20,240 nucleotides of DNA from positions 1 through 20,240 of the IMG/VR virus record IMGVR_UViG_3300020603_002130; one strand, written 5' to 3'. Of this stretch, positions 6,252-12,823 are shown piece after piece. This stretch comes from a virus. The stretch's first letter is position 1. Every line of letters begins with the position of its first letter. The notes beneath the pieces were generated by a model. It ran no database searches. It saw nothing but the letters and a program-made list of their open reading frames with translations, and was not told the origin of the DNA. Both the position numbers and the translations under genes were made by a program.

Positions 6252-6269
6252 GGGGCCTAGGCCCCTTAC
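6248..6269. terminator. Perfect 22-base palindrome, bidirectional terminator between convergent genes
   Basis: Each 11-base arm is the exact reverse complement of the other (left arm GTAAGGGGCCT, right arm AGGCCCCTTAC). The palindrome overlaps the oxygenase stop codon and lies just past the phoH stop on the other strand. A strong G+C stem between two convergent genes fits a terminator for both. The T-tract is poor on both sides, so the efficiency may be modest. Confidence 0.75.
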
Positions 6270-6270
6270 T

Positions 6271-7026
6271 TTAGTCTCCGTAAATTTCTAGTACTTGAAC
6301 AACCGCAGGATGACGTTCAACATGTTTAACATCAAATTTAACGACAGCAAGTCTGCTTGACTTGTCGTTATTAATTAATTTTTCCATGAAGTCTTTTAAT
6401 CCATTATTTTCATAGCCTCGGTCGTATTGTTCAAGATCACCAGTGATAATAAATTTGCTGTTTTCACCAATTCTTGTCAACAGCATTTTCATTTGGCTCT
6501 GCGTAGCATTTTGCATTTCATCAGCAATCACCGCGCTGCTTTTGAATGTTCGTCCGCGCATGTAAGCCAGTGGAGCAACTTCAATGATACCTTCAGTGAT
6601 CATTGATTCAATTTGTTTTGCGTTCCAGTATTCACGAAACACATCAAATATAGGACGAGTCCATGGTGCCATTTTGCTCATGAGATCACCGGGCAAGAAG
6701 CCATGTTGTTCATCAACGCTAACTGCTGGTCTGGTGATAACAATGCACTCAATTTTACTTGTTTTTAATTGCTGGATTGCCCAGAGCGTAGCAATAAGGG
6801 TTTTGCCTGTACCGGCTGGTCCCAGGGCAAATACCATGTCTTTTTGTGGGTTTTCTAGATGTGCCAAGTAGTCTTCTTGGCGTAAATTACGGGGTATAAT
6901 TTCTACTCGTTTGTATTTAGAGGGCTTTTCTTCATAATTTCTATAATGATTAAGGTTAATTACTGCGTTACCATCATATGCAACTCTACGATCTTGGTTA
7001 TAGGATCGTTTTTGCTGTTTTCTCAT
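6271..7026 (-). CDS. phoH: PhoH-like ATPase
   Basis: This encodes 251 residues and is the only clear minus-strand gene in the window. The P-loop is GPAGTGKT (69-76) and the Walker B region is SAVIADEMQN (DE at 169-170), with the family's ITRPAV (97-102) and GFLPGD (109-114) segments and a sensor region FIITGDLEQYD. PhoH proteins are RNA-related ATPases whose cellular role is unsettled; phage versions are very widespread in marine viruses. The 60-residue N-terminal extension is basic and polar. The start is backed by AAGGAG at 7036-7031 on the minus strand. Own promoter, own strand and palindromic end suggest that phoH is regulated apart from its neighbours. Confidence 0.93.
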   Translation of the reverse strand: MRKQQKRSYNQDRRVAYDGNAVINLNHYRNYEEKPSKYKRVEIIPRNLRQEDYLAHLENPQKDMVFALGPAGTGKTLIATLWAIQQLKTSKIECIVITRPAVSVDEQHGFLPGDLMSKMAPWTRPIFDVFREYWNAKQIESMITEGIIEVAPLAYMRGRTFKSSAVIADEMQNATQSQMKMLLTRIGENSKFIITGDLEQYDRGYENNGLKDFMEKLINNDKSSRLAVVKFDVKHVERHPAVVQVLEIYGD

Positions 7027-7042
7027 CTTGCTCCTTACAATA

Positions 7043-7071
7043 AGTATATTGTTGGGCTGATTTCATGCAAA
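7043..7071 (-). promoter_or_regulatory. Sigma70-type promoter for phoH
   Basis: Read on the minus strand, TTTGCA (7071-7066) and TATACT (7048-7043) are 17 bases apart. The -10 box matches five of six bases and the -35 four of six. Transcription would begin near 7036, right at the ribosome binding site AAGGAG, so the leader would be only about ten bases. The left half-site of the inverted repeat at 7051-7060 lies between the two boxes. Confidence 0.55.
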
Positions 7072-7112
7072 CAGTTTTAACGTTGTATGTTCAGCCCAAC
7101 TAGTTGAGCTGA
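7051..7112. repeat. Three related 10-base half-sites in the divergent intergenic region
   Basis: GTTGGGCTGA (7051-7060) is perfectly inverted as TCAGCCCAAC (7091-7100). A third copy, GTTGAGCTGA (7103-7112, one change), forms a nearly perfect 22-base dyad with the middle one, centred on CAACTAGTTG (7097-7106). The middle arm could thus pair either way. One half-site lies within the phoH promoter spacer, which would suit an operator. The rest of this 166-base gap shows nothing else except the TAAATA motif. Confidence 0.5.
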
Positions 7113-7178
7113 TTCATCGCTGAACCAAACTTATTTAACTCTGAACTCAAACTTGAGCAGGGTTACGGGGTCAAAGAG

Positions 7179-7185
7179 CTAAATA
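7179..7185 (+). promoter_or_regulatory. CTAAATA late-promoter-like motif close to a start codon
   Basis: CTAAATA ends eight bases before ATG 7193. T4 late promoters place transcription start about six bases past the box, which here would give a nearly leaderless transcript. The same CTAAATA occurs in the terminator loop at 13503-13509. No matching -35 is seen and no Shine-Dalgarno sequence precedes ATG 7193. Confidence 0.35.
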
Positions 7186-7192
7186 TCAAACT

Positions 7193-7729
7193 ATGCCAAA
7201 GCAAGATACCATTTATCAAAACCTAGATCGTATACACAGCAGTCCCAATGTTATTGACACATTGGTTGAAGTTGACCGCATTCTTGATCGTATGGATGTT
7301 TATGCTTACGAAAACTGGCTCAGCGGTGAAGTTGTTGACGGCCCATTTGTAGAGCGTCATTGGGTTGACCTAACACTAATGTACCCACAAAAAATGATGC
7401 CCAATCCTGATGCTGCTATGCGTTTGGTCAAAAACGGCTGTAAGGTCAAATACGGACGCGATGTACTTGAAACCTTTGCTAAAGTTAAATCTTCAGATGA
7501 CATTGTTACCAATGAAGAAACTGGTGAGCGCACTCCTAGAGTAATAGCCAAACATGTATGGCTGGTAAATTTACGAATTCCCAAAACTCTAATAGATGTC
7601 AGTGAAGATATCAAGGACATTGACGACATTGATTATGACAGTGTTGATGCAGCCTATTCAGAAGAGCTTGATGGGGCTCAAGGTTTATTAAATAAGTCTC
7701 AATCACAAGAAACACTAGAAAATAAATAA
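7193..7729 (+). CDS. Conserved phage protein of unknown function
   Basis: This encodes 178 residues. The middle contains a compact block, WVDLTLMYPQKMMPNPDAAM followed by LVKNGCKVKYGRD, then a strand-rich part that ends KHVWLVNLRIPKTLIDV. The C-terminal 45 residues are strongly acidic (DIKDIDDIDYDSVDAAYSEE) and probably disordered. I recall a similar block in marine T4-like phages, without a known function. No Shine-Dalgarno sequence is seen before ATG 7193; the only nearby signal is the CTAAATA motif. The gene is followed within four bases by the next one, so the two form a unit. An acidic tail could be a virion assembly or nucleic-acid-mimic feature, but this is only a thought. Confidence 0.6.
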   Translation: MPKQDTIYQNLDRIHSSPNVIDTLVEVDRILDRMDVYAYENWLSGEVVDGPFVERHWVDLTLMYPQKMMPNPDAAMRLVKNGCKVKYGRDVLETFAKVKSSDDIVTNEETGERTPRVIAKHVWLVNLRIPKTLIDVSEDIKDIDDIDYDSVDAAYSEELDGAQGLLNKSQSQETLENK

Positions 7730-7733
7730 CAAA

Positions 7734-8222
7734 ATGATAAAGCAGCGAAAGTACAAACTTAGAGAAAATCTACGTTGCGATGATCTTAAAGATTTGGTCA
7801 GCGAGCTCATTGAAATTGATCGTCACAAACCCAAGCTAGGTTCTGAAGAAAATACTGTGGTCCTTTGTTTTAAAATCAACAATGCCAATGCTGCCGAGGA
7901 CCTTGGTGGATTTTTAGAATGGAGTTCGGCTGGTATCGATGATGTTGAAGTAAGTGATGCCAGCGACCAGGACGGCAAATTTCATGTGTACATTGAAATC
8001 AAAAGACTTCCGGGCCTTACCCAAAAGATCTTAGACATAGTTAAAGATATTGAACACATTACCGGGGTCCTACAATGGAAATTTGCTGGTATGAACGGCA
8101 AAAGACAGGACTTGACATTAGGTGATCTTAGTAGTACAATAGTTCAAGATCCAAAGCTTTATCTGCTACCAGCAGAGAGCCGCGATTATTATTTGAGGAT
8201 GAAAAACTTAACTAAGTACTAA
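7734..8222 (+). CDS. Conserved phage protein of unknown function
   Basis: This encodes 162 residues. The N-terminal part is basic and helical (IKQRKYKLRENLRCDDLKDL), followed by a strand-rich, acidic middle (LGGFLEWSSAGIDDVEVSD, KFHVYIEIKRLPG) and a C-terminal QDLTLGDLSSTIVQD...RDYYLRMKNLTKY. No family name is recognised. It follows the previous unknown gene closely, and its stop shares bases with the IF-1 start (TAATG, 8220-8224), which suggests that the two are translated together. An internal promoter for IF-1 lies within its 3' end. Confidence 0.6.
   Translation: MIKQRKYKLRENLRCDDLKDLVSELIEIDRHKPKLGSEENTVVLCFKINNANAAEDLGGFLEWSSAGIDDVEVSDASDQDGKFHVYIEIKRLPGLTQKILDIVKDIEHITGVLQWKFAGMNGKRQDLTLGDLSSTIVQDPKLYLLPAESRDYYLRMKNLTKY
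8112..8140 (+). promoter_or_regulatory. Sigma70-type promoter inside the upstream gene, ahead of IF-1
   Basis: TTGACA (8112-8117) is followed after 17 bases by TACAAT (8135-8140), a full -35 match and a five-of-six -10. The start would be near 8147, giving a leader of about 75 bases before the IF-1 ATG at 8222. It lies within the coding sequence of the preceding gene, so chance cannot be excluded. Confidence 0.5.
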
Positions 8223-8446
8223 TGTCTAAAGAAGAAAGTTTTACCCTTAAAGGGCAAATTACTGAGGCCTTACCCAACGCTCTATTCCGGGTTGGACTAG
8301 AAACAGGACAGAACATTCTAGGACACTTGTCTGGAAAGTTAAGAATAAATAAAATTACCATAATCCCCGGAGATTATGTAGATATTGAAATGAGTCCATA
8401 TGATGTGACCAAGGGTCGTATCGTATATAGACATAAAGGACAGTAA
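8222..8446 (+). CDS. infA: Translation initiation factor IF-1
   Basis: This encodes 74 residues, the typical length of bacterial IF-1 (72 in E. coli). The OB-fold signatures are all visible: an opening MSKEESFTLKG, LPNALFRVGLETGQ (family LPNxxFRVxLENG), ILGHLSGKLRINKITIIPGD (family xxHISGKMRxxxIxIxxGD), and SPYDVTKGRIVYRHK (family TPYDLxKGRIxxR). IF-1 binds the A site of the 30S subunit and works with IF-2 and IF-3 to form the initiation complex. The start shares bases with the previous stop (TAATG); no Shine-Dalgarno is close by, though GAGGA lies about 21 bases upstream. The phage copy is divergent from the E. coli protein in the first strand and the tail, and so may change rather than just replace host IF-1. 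Sure of the family, not of the effect. Confidence 0.95.
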   Translation: MSKEESFTLKGQITEALPNALFRVGLETGQNILGHLSGKLRINKITIIPGDYVDIEMSPYDVTKGRIVYRHKGQ

Positions 8447-8449
8447 CGC

Positions 8450-8974
8450 ATGTGGGCATTAAATTGGTTACCAGACATAGTATTTCATCTAATCCTAATT
8501 GCAGGTGTGCTGCTCCTGTTGGCCGGTTGGTCCCTGCGAAGGATTCCTTTGATTTCCAAGTACTCAATTCCCATGCAAATTGTGGGCGTACTTTTAACTG
8601 TTTTAGGTATTTGGTATGAAGGCGGTATTGCCAAGGATCGTGAGTGGAATATTCGTGTTGCTGAACTAGAGGTCAAAGTTGCAGAAGCCGAAGCCAAGGC
8701 AGCTAACATTAACACTCGGATAGTTGAGCGTGTGGTAACCAAAACCCGCATAATCAAAGAAAAAGGCGAGACTGTGGTCAAATACATTGACAGAGAAGTC
8801 AAAATAGCCGATGAATCTTGTAAGATAACACCTGCTGTTATTAAAGCACACGACGCTGCCGCCCAAAACAAAGCTATTGACGAAGTAACTGTTCCAGGAA
8901 CTACTGTAAATACCAGTGAGATAGATCGAGCTGCACAACCTAAACGACCATGGCGAGATTTCTTACCAAAATAA
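8450..8974 (+). CDS. Probable inner-membrane spanin with two membrane segments
   Basis: This encodes 174 residues. Two hydrophobic segments (about 9-28 and 42-60) flank a short basic loop (SLRRIPLISKYS). The positive-inside rule puts that loop in the cytoplasm and so both ends in the periplasm. A strongly charged helix follows (about 62-95; VAELEVKVAEAEAKAANI), typical of a coiled coil, and a longer periplasmic part with one Cys (C124). The next gene is a small lipoprotein starting inside this one, which is the classic arrangement of an i-spanin and o-spanin pair that fuses inner and outer membranes at lysis. Most known i-spanins have a single membrane segment, so this is an atypical form, or a holin-like membrane protein. 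AAGGA at 8436-8440 supports ATG 8450. Confidence 0.65.
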   Translation: MWALNWLPDIVFHLILIAGVLLLLAGWSLRRIPLISKYSIPMQIVGVLLTVLGIWYEGGIAKDREWNIRVAELEVKVAEAEAKAANINTRIVERVVTKTRIIKEKGETVVKYIDREVKIADESCKITPAVIKAHDAAAQNKAIDEVTVPGTTVNTSEIDRAAQPKRPWRDFLPK

Positions 8975-9237
8975 TAACAGTACTGGGACTGGCCACCATG
9001 TTGGGTGCTTGTTCAGCTATTTCTGTACCTGTAACTAGTAACTTTCCTTCCATTCCCGAAAGTCTAAACAAGGATTGTGGTCCTTTACAAATCATAGGTA
9101 AACCCGAAGTAAAGCTCAGCGAGCTTGTAACTACGGTTACCATAAACTATGAAAAGTATCATGAATGCTCTGCGAAACTTGAAGCTTGGCGCGAATGGTA
9201 CAATGAACAAAAACGAATCTTTAATAATATCAAATAA
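8950..9237 (+). CDS. Probable outer-membrane spanin lipoprotein
   Basis: This encodes 95 residues. The signal peptide has a basic start (MARFLTK), a hydrophobic core (IITVLGLATM) and the lipobox LGAC, with C21 as the lipidated residue and Ser at +2, so it should go to the outer membrane. The mature part is short: a linker rich in Ser, Pro and Val, then a charged helix SAKLEAWREWYNEQKRIF, as in Rz1-type o-spanins. It begins 25 bases before the end of the i-spanin gene, in another frame, which is the usual spanin overlap. It has no own Shine-Dalgarno sequence and is probably coupled. A nearby endolysin or holin is not seen in the window. Confidence 0.7.
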   Translation: MARFLTKIITVLGLATMLGACSAISVPVTSNFPSIPESLNKDCGPLQIIGKPEVKLSELVTTVTINYEKYHECSAKLEAWREWYNEQKRIFNNIK

Positions 9238-9253
9238 CGGGTAGGTATGCAAC

Positions 9254-10081
9254 ATGAGCATACAGCATTACCGCACCTTAGGTATTCCTCCCGGCGCTAC
9301 TGAAGAAGAAATCAAAAAGGCTTATCGTAAGCTAGCCTCTATGCATCATCCTGACAAAGGTGGTGATACAAAAAAATTTCAAGAAATTCAAACTGCTTAT
9401 GATGTATTAGTTAAAGAAAAAAATACCAAACAAAACACTCATAGCAGATTTGACGACTTAGAAAATATTTTTAATATGGGTCGTAGAGCAGCAGGCGGCT
9501 ATGATCCTTTTGCCCAATTTGGTTTTAGAACGCATGCAGATGCTGGACAGGTAAGAAATCCAGATATCACGCTAAATGTACCCTGCAGCCTCGAAGAAGC
9601 ATTTCACGGATTTACCAAAACCATCGAATTTGTCTTGCCCAATGGCGAAGAAAAACGATTGGTTGTAACATTCCCTACAGGAACAACACCTGATATAAAA
9701 ATTCGCTATGCCGGCGATGGTGTAACAATGATCAACAGTCGTCCTCCTGGTGATGTTTATGTTAAACCGAATATTCAGGACCATGATATCTGGACTTTGA
9801 GAAAAAATGATCTGTTTACTCAGATCAAGATTAATGTTTGGCTAGCCATGTTTGGTGGTACAATTCAAATCACCGATATTACAGGTTCTTTGTTGGATAT
9901 AACTGTTCCTGCAGGCACACAAGATGGCACCCAAATTAGGCTCAAGGATCGAGGATTTGTTATTCGTGGTTCTTCTCAACGAACCAACGCCTATATTTTG
10001 ATTCATGTTGAAGTACCAAAATTAAGCGAGCAGGACCTTGAAAAACAACTCAATGAATTTTACAAGCCAAAAACTAATTGA
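9254..10081 (+). CDS. DnaJ-family (J-domain) co-chaperone without zinc finger
   Basis: This encodes 275 residues. A J domain (about 4-56) with the HPD tripeptide at 32-34 and the family's [11 protein letters not shown] and [12 protein letters not shown] helices is followed by a Gly/Phe-containing linker (72-100) and by the C-terminal substrate domains (101-255), with the usual GDVYVKP and GGTIQI blocks. The cysteine-rich zinc module of DnaJ is absent, so it is a type II, CbpA-like protein. J proteins stimulate DnaK ATPase and hand over substrates; no DnaK is present, so the host one would be the partner. The start ATG 9254 has only a weak TAGGT site. The end overlaps the -35 box of the deformylase promoter. 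Confidence 0.93.
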   Translation: MSIQHYRTLGIPPGATEEEIKKAYRKLASMHHPDKGGDTKKFQEIQTAYDVLVKEKNTKQNTHSRFDDLENIFNMGRRAAGGYDPFAQFGFRTHADAGQVRNPDITLNVPCSLEEAFHGFTKTIEFVLPNGEEKRLVVTFPTGTTPDIKIRYAGDGVTMINSRPPGDVYVKPNIQDHDIWTLRKNDLFTQIKINVWLAMFGGTIQITDITGSLLDITVPAGTQDGTQIRLKDRGFVIRGSSQRTNAYILIHVEVPKLSEQDLEKQLNEFYKPKTN

Positions 10082-10106
10082 CACTACTTTAATGTCAGTG
10101 TATAAT
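10078..10106 (+). promoter_or_regulatory. Perfect consensus sigma70 promoter before the deformylase gene
   Basis: TTGACA (10078-10083) and TATAAT (10101-10106) both match consensus exactly, with a 17-base spacer. The predicted start, about seven bases past the -10, falls at or one base before ATG 10114, so the mRNA would have no leader. No Shine-Dalgarno sequence lies in between. The -35 box overlaps the stop codon of the DnaJ gene. Confidence 0.85.
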
Positions 10107-10113
10107 AAATCAT

Positions 10114-10641
10114 ATGATTGAATTAAAGCTTGTTGAAAGCAATGATCCAATACTGACAATGACCATGCCAGCCGTTGGTGACGATGTTGACCTAACCCAA
10201 CTGTCCAAAGACATGTTTATGGTCATGTGGAGCAATGGCGGTATAGGCCTTTCTGCGCCACAGGTTGGTATGGCTCTAAGAATGTTTGTAATGGGTAGTC
10301 AACAAGGACCCAATTATGTTTGTATAAATCCAGAGGTACTTGATACCAGCGCAGACTTGGTTGTTGCACAAGAAGGGTGTTTATCCTACCCAGCACTTTG
10401 GTTAAATATCAAGCGACCATCTTGGGTACAAGCACAATATCGTACCCTAAATGGTAAATTGATCGAGCAACGATTTGAAGGATTACTAGCAAGGTGCTAC
10501 TTACATGAACTAGATCATTTGAATGGTACAGTGTTTATAAATTATGCTGGAAAACTCAGCTTAAAAATGGCACTTGCCCGTCAAAGAAAAAAGTTAAAAG
10601 GACAAAATGAATCCAGAAGAAAACAACAACAATCGAATTAA
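10114..10641 (+). CDS. def: Peptide deformylase
   Basis: This encodes 175 residues, full length for the family. All three motifs are present: GIGLSAPQVG (43-52), with Ser instead of the more common Ala at the sixth position, EGCLSYP (87-93) with the metal ligand C89, and HELDHLNG (131-138) with the two His ligands and catalytic Glu. The enzyme removes the N-formyl group from the starting Met of new proteins as they leave the ribosome. Phage forms are known, mainly from marine phages, and usually lack the C-terminal helix; here the tail is basic ([17 protein letters not shown]). It overlaps the ClpA gene by 35 bases. It stands immediately behind a consensus promoter and may be read from a leaderless transcript. 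Confidence 0.96.
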   Translation: MIELKLVESNDPILTMTMPAVGDDVDLTQLSKDMFMVMWSNGGIGLSAPQVGMALRMFVMGSQQGPNYVCINPEVLDTSADLVVAQEGCLSYPALWLNIKRPSWVQAQYRTLNGKLIEQRFEGLLARCYLHELDHLNGTVFINYAGKLSLKMALARQRKKLKGQNESRRKQQQSN

Positions 10642-12823
10642 CGAAGTTATTGCTCGCGCATTTCAAGAAGCTCTTAACAGAGAGCATGAATATGTTACGC
10701 TTGAGCATATTTTGCGTGTCATGCTGGACGAAGACGAGATTCGAGATGCTCTTATGGAACTCGAAGTCAATGTTGAGCTTCTCAAAGAAGAAATTGACAG
10801 CTGGCTGCGCGAACAAAGCGACATTCATGTTGAAGGTGTCACTAAGCCGCGTAAAACCGCGACCCTAGAGCGTTGTTTTAATCGTGCTTATACACAGGCT
10901 ATTTTCACAGGTCGCGGTCACATGGAACCACTGGATCTGCTGATCAGTATTGCCAGTGAAAAGAATAGTCATGCCAACTTCTTTCTGGCTAAGAACGGTG
11001 TCACTAAAGAAACCATCATTAACTATGTTGGCAAGCTCAAGGATGGTCGTAGCAAAGAAAGCAAGACTGCCAAAAAACGCGACAACGAAAAGCTTCTCAA
11101 CAAATACACCACGAACCTCAACAAGAGTGCCGAAAAGCAACTGATTGACCCACTGATTGGTCGAGAGCGCGAAGTACTCCGCCTTGCACAAACTCTAACT
11201 CGCAAGAAAAAGAACAATGCCATCATGGTTGGTGAGCCAGGTGTTGGTAAAACTGCCATTGTTGAAGGCCTTGCAGTTGCTATTATTCGTAATGAAGTAC
11301 CCGAGGTATTGAAAAAGAAAACAATCTACAACTTGGACATGGGACGTCTTCTGGCAGGTACACGCTATCGCGGAGACTTTGAAGAGCGTATGCAACATGT
11401 GCTTGAAGCACTGGAAGAACGCGATGATGCTATCCTGTTCATTGATGAAATTCACATGATCATGGGTGCAGGCTCAGCTGGTCAAGGTAGCATGGATGTG
11501 GCCAATTTGTTGAAACCAAGCCTTGAAAAAGGCAAGCTGCGTTGTATTGGCAGCACAACCTATGAAGAGTTCCGTGAAAACTTTGAAAAAGACCGTGCCC
11601 TGCTGCGTCGCTTTACTAAGATTGACATTGAAGAACCCAGCGTTGACGATACCAAGTCCATGCTACGCAGAATAGCACCATTGTATGCTGATTACCATAA
11701 GCTGACTATTACCGATGATACCATTGATCTAGCAATTGATCTCAGTGTGAAATATATGCTGGACAAAAAGCTGCCAGACAAGGCCATTGACATCATTGAT
11801 GCAACCATGGCCAATCTTCGTGTAACCAACTGCCCAGTAGGACAATTACTGACCAAGGACGATATCCGTCATGAAATCAGCGCACTAACTCGTGTACCCA
11901 TTGAGCAACTGGGCGAACAAAAGAATGTGGCAGTGGCCGACCTTGAAAGTCGTATGCGTACTAATGTGTTTGGCCAAGACGCGGCTATTGAACGGCTCAT
12001 GAACATGGTTTATATTGCCAAGAGCGGTCTCAAGGAAATTAACCGCCCAATGGCTAATTTCTTGTTTGTTGGCCCCACTGGTACAGGTAAAACTGAACTA
12101 GCACTGCAACTGGCACAAGGCCTGGGCATGGAACTGATTCGTTTTGACATGAGCGAATACCATGAACCACACAAAATTGCATCCTTGATTGGATCACCAC
12201 CGGGCTATGTGGGCTATGGCGAAGGCAAAGCAGGTTCGGGTAAATTGATTAATGAACTTGAGCGTGTGCCAAACTGTGTGCTGTTATTTGACGAAATTGA
12301 AAAAGCACACCCTGCTGTAATTCAAGTTCTATTGGGAATCATGGACAACGGTATTGTTACTGGCAGCGACAACAAGCAGGCCAGTGCCCGCAATGCCTTT
12401 GTTATTATGACATCTAACTTGGGTGCCGTAGACGTTGAAAAGCAGGTAATTGGCTTTGGCGGAGGTTTCAATGACGGCGCCAGCGAAGAAGCAGTCAAGC
12501 GTTTCTTTGCACCTGAATTTCGCAACAGGCTTGATGCAGTGGTCAAGTTTAACAGACTTGAAAAAGAAATTATTCAGCGCATTGCTGATAAATTCATGCG
12601 TCAAATCCGCGATCAGTTAGCAGGACAAGGTCAGACTATTGTATACACTGACGATGCCCTGGCTTGGCTTGCTGTCAATGGACACAGCGACACTATGGGT
12701 GCAAGGCCAATGAGACGACTGATCAATGACAAGGTTAGATTACCCATTGCTAAACGAATTATCAAAGAAAACTGTACTGTACACACAATATCAGTGCATA
12801 ATGGCGAGCTAGAAATTTCATGA
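10607..12823 (+). CDS. clpA: ClpA-type AAA+ unfoldase
   Basis: This encodes 738 residues, close to E. coli ClpA (758). An N domain with [13 protein letters not shown] (28-40) is followed by two AAA+ modules. D1 has GEPGVGKT (209-216), LFIDEIH (277-283) and arginines 334-335. D2 has GPTGTGKT (489-496), [11 protein letters not shown] (559-569), the pore loop GYVG (533-536) and the sensor 2 GAR (698-700). The coiled-coil M domain of ClpB is absent, so it is not a disaggregase. IGF (615-617) sits where ClpA and ClpX hold the tripeptide that docks on ClpP, so the protein should feed a host ClpP. No ClpP or ClpS is in the window. AAGG at 10598-10601 supports the start. It is coupled to the deformylase gene and to the next gene. 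Confidence 0.94.
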   Translation: MNPEENNNNRINEVIARAFQEALNREHEYVTLEHILRVMLDEDEIRDALMELEVNVELLKEEIDSWLREQSDIHVEGVTKPRKTATLERCFNRAYTQAIFTGRGHMEPLDLLISIASEKNSHANFFLAKNGVTKETIINYVGKLKDGRSKESKTAKKRDNEKLLNKYTTNLNKSAEKQLIDPLIGREREVLRLAQTLTRKKKNNAIMVGEPGVGKTAIVEGLAVAIIRNEVPEVLKKKTIYNLDMGRLLAGTRYRGDFEERMQHVLEALEERDDAILFIDEIHMIMGAGSAGQGSMDVANLLKPSLEKGKLRCIGSTTYEEFRENFEKDRALLRRFTKIDIEEPSVDDTKSMLRRIAPLYADYHKLTITDDTIDLAIDLSVKYMLDKKLPDKAIDIIDATMANLRVTNCPVGQLLTKDDIRHEISALTRVPIEQLGEQKNVAVADLESRMRTNVFGQDAAIERLMNMVYIAKSGLKEINRPMANFLFVGPTGTGKTELALQLAQGLGMELIRFDMSEYHEPHKIASLIGSPPGYVGYGEGKAGSGKLINELERVPNCVLLFDEIEKAHPAVIQVLLGIMDNGIVTGSDNKQASARNAFVIMTSNLGAVDVEKQVIGFGGGFNDGASEEAVKRFFAPEFRNRLDAVVKFNRLEKEIIQRIADKFMRQIRDQLAGQGQTIVYTDDALAWLAVNGHSDTMGARPMRRLINDKVRLPIAKRIIKENCTVHTISVHNGELEIS

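Noticed and set aside
7734-8222. Possible RegA translational repressor because of its position after clamp-loader genes.
   Set aside because: The sequence shows no RegA pattern that I could recognise, and the gene is separated from the clamp loader by phoH.
8485-8871. Minus-strand frame of 128 residues opposite the i-spanin gene.
   Set aside because: It runs opposite a gene with membrane segments, a coiled coil and an overlapping lipoprotein partner; its residues show no motif and no Shine-Dalgarno sequence was identified for it.
10607-12823. Assignment as ClpB disaggregase.
   Set aside because: The coiled-coil M domain between the AAA+ modules is absent, the length fits ClpA, and an IGF ClpP-docking tripeptide is present.
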